NCBI GenBank assembly: GCA_029378245.1
Contig: JARKIF010000006.1
Coordinates: 1,364,001-1,428,000 of the forward strand
Direction of reading: 5' to 3'
Source: Roridomyces roridus
Lineage: Eukaryota > Basidiomycota > Agaricomycetes > Agaricales > Mycenaceae
Length of the DNA: 64,000 bases
The notes under the pieces are model-generated. The model was not told the DNA's origin. It made no database searches and was given only the letters and a program-made list of their open reading frames with translations. The translations under genes were made by a program, and so were the position numbers. This document shows positions 55,601-64,000 of this stretch, piece after piece (position 1 is the stretch's first letter; each line of letters opens with the position of its first letter).

Positions 55601-55726
55601 CTTGCGGCCAAGACAGGCGGTAGTAAAACTAGGGGCATTCAATTTCAGTCAAAAACTTGGAAAGAAAGTGCTACACGTACAGATTGCGGTGAGGGTGAGC
55701 GTACTGCTTCGCCATCTGGTCCCCAT
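52639..55726 (-). CDS. Secreted GH18 chitinase with hevein-type modules
   Basis: The start at 55726 is chosen because splicing exon 1 (55726-55681) to 55628 gives a clean signal peptide (STLTLTAIFLLPPVLAASSA). Then: chitin-binding type 1 modules (ACCNSKTGYCG; CPLNVCCSQFGFCGTTEDFC), GH18 start KRIGYYEGWAAARSCDAW, SIGGWTFNNP, catalytic DGIDIDWEYP (a split GA|C codon completes DxxDxDxE), WVNVMTYDLHG, MVMGIGFYGRSF, LGGTMIWSLD. Two Cys-rich C-terminal modules follow (CAWRGI...CDGTCLTGE; ACPSGST). All core catalytic residues are present. It cleaves chitin outside the cell. In this model the frame stops at 52639-52641 inside the second Cys-rich module, with homologous sequence continuing further left. 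One early junction (TGYCG to YGDSFC) seems to need a GC donor. Confidence 0.8.
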
Positions 55727-56672
55727 CTTGCAAAGTCAAAGCAAGAGGGGAGACAAAGAGAGTGTATAAATGGCCGGTAGTGCTGGATCATCTTCTTATG
55801 GTACCGGTGCGAGATTGATACCCGTTGAATGCGGAGGTAAACGAATCGCGGCGGGGTGGCTGCTTTTTCCCATTTTCCCATGGCCATGCGCAGTCCACAA
55901 ATAGTGTGTGCTACTTTGGCTACTCCACTGGTGGGAATTTCAGTTTTTGCACCGTGTTTGTCCGGTCTGCCACGAGCCCAGGTCCGCAACTGTTAACCAA
56001 AGTGTCAGCCGATGCCAACGTCCCCCGTGGTCCACGCTCCGGCAGGCCATGGATAGCCGTTTTTGACTGGAAGTAAACGGTAGAATCGGCGCGGTACTGG
56101 ACAGGCATTGGTTTTACGAAAAGCCGCGTTACGGTCACTGTTTGGGAACGCCAGAGGGGTTGTGCCAGAACCCCGTCAGCGAGCCTGAGAGTCGTAGAGT
56201 CCGGGTGCGAGTCTGCCGCAGACTTTAGTTGAAGCAGAGAGAAGAAGCAGCGCGAGAACAGGAGGGAATCTGGCCTCGCAGGCAATCGCATTGGCAAGTG
56301 GGTGCAAAACTGGATGTCGTTTCGTCAAGGCCATAGTGATCCGAGCATCCGAGGGCCTTAGTCATGACACCCCGGGCCGATAGTGATGCGAGAGCTTTAG
56401 TCAGGACACCGTGACCCCGGAACGACTGTCGATTGACTTTCGACATCCCGTCGGATTGACGGCATCCCAAGGAGCCGGGATGTCGTGACGGTCGACTACG
56501 GTCGACTTCCCGCGTTCGTGCATGTGGACTTGGCGTGAAACCATTCAGAGTCGGCGTGGCAGCCGAACCTGACTCCCAGTCTCCACATCGGACCACTTCA
56601 TCTTCTAAATATTGGTCAGTTTCAAGATGCTCAAATCTCTGGATTCCCTGTCTCTCACCAATCTCTCACGCC
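55727..56672. promoter_or_regulatory. Shared intergenic region, chitinase / LysM gene
   Basis: 946 bp between divergent starts. A TATA-like TTTATA (minus strand) lies near 55766, about 40 nt upstream of the chitinase ATG. The middle (56330-56510) has repeated TTAGTCANGACACC and GGGATGTCGNGACGG-type palindromes. Shared control is inferred from the arrangement. Confidence 0.4.
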
Positions 56673-59600
56673 ATGCGCTGGTGGTGGTCTTTGACTCTGG
56701 GCGGGCTGGGACTCGTGTCCGCCGGCCCATCTAACAACTTCAAGCAGAAACTGGCTGGGAAAGTGGCTACCCACAACAATCTCTTCCACGATGCACTGCT
56801 GCAGCAGTGAGTCTATTATGAGCACTGCAGCTCGACGAGTCTCGAATCTTTGCCTCTAGACTTGCAGAGTCGTAGACTTCGCCACAGCCGGCGATGGAGC
56901 CGACGCTCGACAACCTCATTGCCATCACCCCGACGAGGAACGCAGTCGTGGATGCGGCCGCCATCGGATTCAATCTGTACACAAGTTCAAACCTCCCCAA
57001 CAACCCTCCCCCGTCCTCGGCCTGTGCGTCGGCGCTTACGGCGAGTATCCAATGCAATTCCACCGTTTCTACAATGGGGCCAGTTCCTTTCATACCCATC
57101 GCGACACTCGCTTACCTTTTCCGTAGAATCAGCGGAACCATTTTCGGAGATTCCGACCTGAACAATCTCTGCACGGCAGCCTGCACCAGCTCGCTGGCTA
57201 GCTACCGCGCCAACGTAGTCACCGCTTGTAAAGGATATGCGATGATTCTAGATCCATCCACCAACGTCTCGTGCGTTTTCATTTCTCCGTGTTTTATGTC
57301 GTTGCTGACTGCTTTGATTCAGATACGCTCCAACCCTGGCCGTAGACTACATTCAAAGCCCTTACACAATCCAATGTCTCAAGGACACCACATCCGGGAC
57401 CTACTGCACGGACGTTTTGAAGGGCTACAACACCTCGGCCGGCATCATATCCCTCCCCACGGCGGAACTCTGCTCGAATTGCGTCTTCGGCACCATGAAT
57501 GCCACCCTTCGTAGTCCGATTTTATATTCAATGTCAACCGAGAATCTCTACGACGCTTCGGCTGCCACATGTGGCCTTCCCAAATTTAATCCCTCGTTAA
57601 TCACATCTCCCATTGTTTCCCCCGGCACGCCCTCGGGATCCAACTCGACGTCGCCTGTCTCGGACCAGTGTGCCCTGCTGGGACGGAATTTGACTGTCAG
57701 CACAGCAAGCACCTGCGCAGCCGTGGCTCAGCAATTTTCCGTCTCGCTCTACGATGTCTCTGCGTGCGTGAATTCTCCTATCAAACCACTCTCATTAACA
57801 CTTGCTTCCAGATCCAACTCCCTGCCACAAATCACATGCAACGTCCCAGGGAGATCTACCCTCTGCTTGCCCCAAGCATGTACCACATACACAGTCGTGA
57901 CAAACGACACCTGCGCCAGCATCGCCGCAGCCGCGAACATCACCACCGTTCAACTGCAACTATACAATGCCAACTTTGGATCGGCGTGTCAATATCTACC
58001 CCAGTTGGTCGGGAACCTCGTCTGTGTGGGTCCGCACGGTGGATTCCCCACAGTGGCTGCGTCCAGCGCAGCGATTGCGCCTTCCGGTAGCGCAACCATG
58101 TTGGCTCCCGTGCCGACTCCTACAGCTGTCGGGTCGACGGCTGCCTGCGGGGAGTGGGCTATCGTTGTCGAGGGAGATTTTTGCAGTACCTTTGCGCTCA
58201 GATATGCGACGACGGTCGCGGATTTGTTTACTATGAACCCCGGTGCGTCTTTGCCTCCTCTTCTCACACAAAGTGTTCATGGTCGTAGAAATCAATTCCA
58301 CCTGCGGTAATCTCCTAGCTGGGTTTTACTACTGCGTTGAACCTTTCCCGCCGTTTATGACGGTCACCACAACGGCGCTTCCCACTTCGGCAACCAACTT
58401 TACAAGCATATCAACATTCAGCTTTTCGCTCCCTGCCCCTACTCCTACTCTCGGCTTTGAAACCCTGACTCCCGTCGGTGTGCCCGCTCCGACGAATGTG
58501 GCTCCGGGTACGCGCACGGCGGCTTGTGGTTACTATTACAACATCTCGGTGGGTGGCCCTTTTTCTTTTCTTTCAAGTCACTAACTTGGAGAGTTCAGAC
58601 GGGCGATACGCTTGCGTCGATTGCAAACATCTCCGACCAGGCCGAGAGTGACCTCATCACTTGGAATTCTGGTACGTCACCATATCGTTACCTTCAACCC
58701 ACTCATCCTCCTTCCCGCAGAACTATCAACAGGCATCCCCGCCGTAGGTTTAGCCATCTGCGTCATATTTCCTACGGGCAACTACACACTCTCTCCAGCC
58801 ACACCGCCCGAGAATGTTTCGCCCTTTTCCACGACCGACTGCGCCGACTACCACACCATCGTGCCGAACGATTCGTGTATCTCTATCGCGGCTGCACAGG
58901 ATATCTCCATCGATCAGTTCCTGGCTTTGAATCCGGGGCTTACGTGCGCAGGCCTCCTTGCTGGAGTCGCGTATTGCGACTTTCCGCTTACGCCGGTGCC
59001 AATTGGTTGGCCGGCTTCCTTCTTGGCGAGCAGAACGGGCCGTTGATGAGTACATAACAGGTCCTCCCTCGAACCTCGCTACTGGCTCGCTCACAAATTG
59101 CACGACATATTATACGGTAGGTGCCGTTTCCCTTCAACTATTCGGCAGCTCATAATCGTGTAGGTTGCCTCGGGCGACAACTGCAATGCAGTGGAGCAGA
59201 AGTTCAACACCGCACTGGTTGACTTGCTCCGGTGGAACACGGCACTCACCGCAGCTTGTACCACAATCGGATTGGGCGAAGCGTACTGCGTCGTTGGAGG
59301 AGGCAATCCGTGCCCCCAAGTTTACACCGTCAGCTCTTCCCCTCCACTCGCTGTCAGTGACAACTGATGAGACTGCAGGTCGTACCGAATGATTCCTGCG
59401 GCGCCATCGAAACCAAGTTCAGTATCACCTTGAACGACATCATCGCGTGGAACCCCTTCCTGACGTCGAGCTGTGCTATTCAAGTTGGTCAGAATTTGTG
59501 CGTGGCTGGAACTCCATCGTCCGGTGTGCCACCGACCACTGGGCCTCCGGCAAACATCGCATCCGGGACTCTCAAGAATTGTACGACGTATTACACGGTG

Positions 59601-60493
59601 AGGAGGATCTTTTTCATCCATCAAGCTAAAGTGATTTACCCGCTTTGAAGATTGCCTCTGGAGACACTTGCACGGCAGTAGATCAGAAATTCGATATTGC
59701 ACTGAGAGATTTGCTGGAGTGGAACAGAGCCCTCACCTCGGCTTGCACGACCATCCAGCTGGGAAGTGCCTACTGTGTTGCCGGGGGCGGCGACGTGTGC
59801 AGCAAAGTCTACACCGTGAGTCCGAGTCTCTCTGATCTTTTCAGGGTATTAACACGCCCACAGGTGGCATCGGGCGACTCGTGCGGGTCCATCGAGACCA
59901 AGTTTGGCATCACAATCAACGATATCACCGCCTGGAATCCCTGGCTCACGTCGGCTTGTGCGATTCAGATCGGTCAGAACCTCTGTGTTTCGGGGGCACC
60001 GGCGACGTCGACACCGCCGGCGAGTGGGCCGCCTGCAAATATCGCTACTGGGACCCTTAAGAATTGTACTTCGTACTACCCGGTGAGAATTTTCTTGGCC
60101 TCACCCAGACAACTTACAAGTACTGACTTGATATACGTACACCAGATTGCATCAGGCGATACTTGCACGAGCGTGGATACGAAGTTCGGCATCTCACTCC
60201 CCGATTTGTTGCGCTGGAACACGGCCTTGACCTCAGCTTGTACCACAATTGGGTTGGGCGAGGCATACTGCGTGGCTGGCGGAGGCAACACTTGTACCAA
60301 GATTTACACCGTAAGCTGACCTTCTTCTCTTCTTCGACCACGTCTCATTGAATTTCAGGTTGTGCCCAACGACTCTTGTGGTGCCATCGAGACGAAACTC
60401 GGCATCACTATGGCTCAAATGCTCCAACGGAATCCCTTCCTAACTTCGACCTGTGCTATTCAAGTTGGGCAGAATCTGTGTGTTGCCAGTTGA
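56673..60493 (+). CDS. Secreted protein with about ten LysM modules
   Basis: Exons: 56673-56806, 56860-57270, 57323-57763, 57812-58242, 58289-58548, 58599-58671, 58721-59005, 59061-59116, 59164-59328, 59379-59597, 59651-59815, 59864-60082, 60146-60310, 60359-60493. Signal peptide RWWWSLTLGGLGLVSAGP. The N-terminal part (YTIQCLKDTTSGTYC, LCSNCVFGTMNATL) is typical of fungal multi-LysM secreted proteins. About ten LysM modules follow, each like YTVxxxDxCxxIxxxF-LxxWN-C-LxxGxxxCV, which bind chitin oligomers. The last six are encoded by alternating exons of 165, 219, 165, 219, 165 and 135 nt. Under the best splice of exon 1 to 2 an in-frame TAG (56873-56875) appears, so the 5' end is uncertain or damaged. 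Such proteins bind or shield chitin outside the cell; the divergent chitinase supports that role. Confidence 0.8.
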
Positions 60494-60885
60494 ACGTAAA
60501 TCTTTCACATAAATACGGGTAGTTAGGCCATTTCGTCCAAACCTAACTCCTTCGCCTGGATTTCTCGAACAATCCCTGAGAAGCAGAACCAGAGTTCTAT
60601 TCGCGGAGGTTACGGAGCAATTTCATGCCGAGTGAGACAACCAGAGTGCCCCTTGCAGTGTTCTGGAAGATACAGCTTTTTTTGCGGACACCTCCAAGAA
60701 CCGACGTTGCCAGATCCTGCCGGCGGGGCAGAGTATTGCTGTGGATGAACGATGAGTTATAATAATCAGAAGCTTCGAGGATGGATATCGGAACGCCTGA
60801 TTTCGGACGGGGTAACGGCTCGAGAGTGGATAGATTTCGGAAATCTTCCGTCAAAGTTTCACAGCAAAAGTACACTATCAAAAGA
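60494..60885. other. Spacer between convergent units
   Basis: 3' end of the LysM gene and of the aldo-keto reductase remnant. Nothing else seen. Confidence 0.4.
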
Positions 60886-61640
60886 TCAGAGAAAGACCGG
60901 ACAAGTTCCACGGCTCACAACCAGCATGCAAATAACGCCAAAAACCCACGCAGGTGTATCCGCAAACAACATGTCCTCCATCCCAATAGGGTACGTGCCG
61001 CATCTGCGTGCTTCGCAATCCCACGCACAGCCTCGATATCGTCAGGCGAGAGGGTGAGGTCCCCCGCTCCCAGGTTCTCCTCGAGGTACTAAGGGATTTG
61101 TGAACGACAGTGGGCATGGCGGCTGCGAGTATCGTATCCTACCTTCATCTTCTTGGTCCCAGGAACCGGAACGACATCATTCCCCTGTGCGAGCAGCCAT
61201 GCGAGCGCCACTTGACCTGCGGCAGCGTTGTATTTGGGGCCGATCTCCTTGAGACCGGCCGCAATCTTGAGGATGTTGGGGAAATTTTCGGCGTTGTAGC
61301 TTTTGTGTATAGCAGCTTTCCCAAGCACTGCGCCATGGCACTCACCGAGAGATGACTCGGCGGAAATCGTCTGCAGCAAAATCGTCTGGAGATTTTTACA
61401 CAGGTGTCTCGATCAGAAACAGCGGAAGACTGGCCACGTACATATTGTCCAGTAAGCAACCCGCGCCCGAGCGGCGAATACGCGATAATCTTGACGCCCA
61501 GCTCGCGCGCCGTAGTGAGCAGCCCGATCTCCGGGTCCTCGATGTCGAGCGTGAAAGGCGAGTATTCGACTTGGTACGCTGCCACCGGGTAGTGGCGAAG
61601 GCTTCGGATATGCCGATGTGCTTCACTTAGCCTTTTCTAA
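60886..61640 (-). pseudogene. Aldo-keto reductase remnant
   Basis: Minus-strand pieces in order: [101 protein letters not shown] (NADPH-binding end of AKR), YLEENLGAGDLTLSPDDIEAVRG and a tail with MEDMLFADTP. Two introns are recognisable (about 61299-61344 and 61090-61143). The N-terminal half with the catalytic Asp/Tyr/Lys is missing, sequence is lost before VAAYQV (near 61590), and the frame shifts again near 61000. Non-functional NADPH-dependent oxidoreductase fragment. Confidence 0.7.
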
Positions 61641-61913
61641 GAAGATTTCGCCAGAAACCGCGATGAAATGGGCGTGTGCGCACTTGAGGAGCTCGGCCAT
61701 GGCGCCGATGGTAACAGCAGGAGTCTTCGCCCAAGTTATACTGTGAGGTATGCTTTGGCGACGGCGGGGGAAGTGGACGGAGGGGAGGGTAGACGGCATA
61801 TTGCGAATACGACTCGTCATTGGCGGGGGCGGGGTGGTGCAAACGACACCGAATGCACGGCTGGGGCGGGTGTGAGAGGTACAGCAGCGAACGTCCGCCA
61901 CGGTGAGCAGCAG

Positions 61914-63577
61914 CATCAGCAAAATCACAGGTTCGTCTTTGGCGTCTTGGCCAAGACATAGAAGACGGAAAAGACGTGACTTTGCCAAAGATGGCGTGTC
62001 TTGGCCAAGCTAAGTACATTGCTTGGGAAGACACATCCGTCTTGGGAAGACACATCCATCTTGGGAAGACACATCCGTCTTGGGAAGACACATCCATCTT
62101 GGGAAGACACATCCGTCTTGGGAAGACGGCGGGCATCTTGAGCAAGCAGCGAGTCTCTTCGTCAAGACACCCAGAAGACAGCTCTCAAGACACTCAGGTT
62201 CCCACAGAAGATGAAGGAAAAGACGCATATATTGATGTAACCGTTACAATGACTCAAGTATAGATACGGGGAGGGGAATGGAGGAACCCGCCGGTGTAAC
62301 GAAGGCGGGCAACGACACAGGATGGATCACGAGGGAGGAGGGAGGCCCAGTCGGTCTTTGTTTGTCGACACCTGGCGGGTCTTGTACCAGTATCAGACAC
62401 GACGGCAGCGTGAAAGATGAACGTCGTGGTAACGGCTTGAGGTTTGGCATGATGCAAATCTTGGAGGCCGGCCGACATCTCGAAGGCGGAGCGATCTTGA
62501 TTAGCCACGAGATCTTGTGCATATACGTTCGTGACGGTGTACAGGGACTTGCGAAACGAGATTGTCGACGTTGAGTTCAGTGTGAAAACGAGGACGGGGG
62601 ATGTGCGGCGGGTAGGCAAGAGTCTGGAGGGTGAAGAAGGGACAGGGCGGCCGGGTCGAGTGAGGCGAGCAGCAAGGAGCGTGTGGAGCGAAGAAGGCGA
62701 GCTTCATTATGTGGGGGACGAAGGTGAGGGATATCCGGGTGGGCGGTCTTCACTCCGTCACTCTTTCTTCTTCGCTCTTTCTTCAAACGTGGGTCTTGCT
62801 AGCACGGGCACGCGATGTAGCAGGGGTGAGGTCGAGTGTGCGCCCTCCGAGCGGTTGTCGTCAGCGACAGAGCGACAGGTGGGGTCGGGAAGCGCACGAG
62901 CGGAGGCTATGGCAAGACGAGCGACGAGTTGGACGAGGGAAGGACGGGGGTGGTGGTGGGAAGAAAAAGAAAGAGATGCGACGTGGCGGAATCACGCCAT
63001 CCGTAACATGAGTCATCTCGGGTATTTGTGATCCGGGCGGAGTTTGAAGCACTTGAAACATTTTCTTCTCTTCCTCCTCCGACTCGGGTCCTCGACTGGT
63101 TCGCTCCCCGGTGTCCCTCCGATTCAAGACGGTCCCTTGCCATCGCGGGCCACCTCGTCAAGCTGCAGCCAACACCAAGCCGACACTTCACTGCCCTGGA
63201 CAGCAGCGCACATCCCCAAGCTTCTGGATACAAGCAAGATACAAGACTCGCTATGAGAAGCCGATTCATGAAGGATATGCATTTGGTCCAGTCTGTATTG
63301 AATGTAATATATGCACACTACTTTTAAAAACTTAGATTTGTCTTCGCGTCTTTCGATGAAATTCCATCTTCAGAGAACTCAGATCGTCTTGGGCAGCTTG
63401 GAGACCAGATGTACCTGAAACACGAATCCTTCAAAGACAGATTATTATCGCCGAGCCATCCAAGACATCTTGCCCACGACCAAGATGCTGGAAGATGCCC
63501 GGCCAAGCAACGGCCAAGACAAAAGATGCCTCGTCAAGACAAAAGACGCCCAAGACAAACCTGTGATTTTGCTGATG
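61914..63577. mobile_element. Inverted-repeat element rich in CAAGAC/GTCTTG, 1.66 kb
   Basis: Ends 61914-61958 and 63535-63577 are inverted copies starting CATCAGCAAAATCACAGGTT. Both subterminal zones are full of GTCTTGG / CCAAGAC motifs (left to 62130, right from 63330). The interior is GC-rich with a 166-codon ORF (62531-63031) of no recognised family. No clear target duplication. Likely a non-autonomous DNA transposon. Confidence 0.6.
62022..62116. repeat. 19 bp tandem repeat, five units
   Basis: Unit CTTGGGAAGACACATCCRT, five full copies; the variable base alternates G, A, G, A, G, so the real period may be 38 bp. A partial sixth unit follows. Part of the subterminal array of the surrounding element. 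Confidence 0.85.
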
Positions 63578-64000
63578 AGTAAGCGTGATAATCCTTATAC
63601 ATAGGATGAGAACGCACCATTGGCGCACCACGCCGGACGGGCACGGGTGAGGACGGGAGGAAGATCAGGCAGACATGCACAAACATAGAGCCGAAGATCC
63701 GAATTTGATCCGAATACACCTGCTCTTGACGCTCACTTGCTCCCGGCCGCGCGAGACAAAGCTTCGTGGATCTACCTCCACGCCAGACATCCTGAAGCAT
63801 CCTGAACGCTATGAGACCGATTCACGCAAAGCAACGCAAACCTGCCAGTGGCTCCACAATTGATGAAGCGACTTGGTGCGCAATTTTGTGGCTTCTCACT
63901 CGACTAGCTAGACTCACTTCAGATTGGACAACCCAGATTCCGAGCTCAGCTTGGGTATCAATCAATGCAATTTATCTCCGTTTCTTTGCTCTGGATTCCG
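63578..64000. other. Window end, nothing recognised
   Basis: No gene or repeat that I can support up to the window edge. Confidence 0.4.

Noticed and set aside
62022..62116. CRISPR-like array
   Set aside because: Units are contiguous 19 bp tandem repeats with no spacers, in a eukaryotic genome.
62531..63031. 166-codon plus-strand ORF
   Set aside because: Lies inside a repeat-rich element, Arg/Gly/Glu-rich from GC bias; no family signal. Kept only as a note under the element.

Overview
The window is fungal nuclear DNA, most likely from a mushroom-forming basidiomycete (Agaricomycetes). Genes on both strands are cut by many 45-60 nt GT-AG introns, and several products are types I associate with agarics: a DUF6534-like membrane protein, a stand-alone NRPS-like adenylation protein, a secreted pepsin, a multi-LysM secreted protein and a hevein/GH18 chitinase. 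All assignments come from reading the sequence; no database search was run. Exon coordinates were derived by hand from splice signals, reading-frame continuity and family motifs.

Layout. 1-10.5 kb is ordinary genic DNA: a proline-rich protein, a nucleotidyltransferase-fold-like protein, a secreted cysteine-rich protein built from four exon-sized repeats, a broken omega-type GST, an F-box-like protein, a small membrane protein and a DUF4419 protein. 12.5-19 kb holds a frameshifted adenylation-domain gene, a divergent alpha/beta-hydrolase and an omega-type GST behind a duplicated promoter. 19.9-35.2 kb is a transposon-rich block with two copies of one aspartic-protease gene, both broken. Copy 1 carries a 4.7 kb inverted-repeat transposon, itself holding a 3.1 kb element, inside an intron. 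Copy 2 is split by a gag-only LTR retrotransposon. Between them a small secreted-protein gene carries two nested hAT-like elements in its only intron.

37-43.3 kb is genic again: an MFS transporter, a small basic protein, a DUF6534-like membrane protein with four exons of 15 nt or less, and a Pro/Ser-rich protein. 44.3-45.0 kb is another hAT-like element and 46.3-47.3 kb holds an inverted duplication of a promoter-like segment. 47.6-60.5 kb is a chitin-related locus: a hevein/GH18 chitinase and its long C-terminal region on the minus strand, divergent from a gene with about ten LysM modules. 60.9-63.6 kb holds an aldo-keto reductase remnant and a 1.7 kb inverted-repeat element.

Working together: the chitinase and LysM protein share a ~0.95 kb intergenic region and both bind or cut chitin, so co-regulation is plausible. 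The adenylation protein, hydrolase and GST could be a decayed small metabolic cluster, which is weaker. Many genes carry single lesions (frameshifts, in-frame stops, a missing splice acceptor), so either the region is decaying or the assembly has indel errors; read mapping would separate the two.
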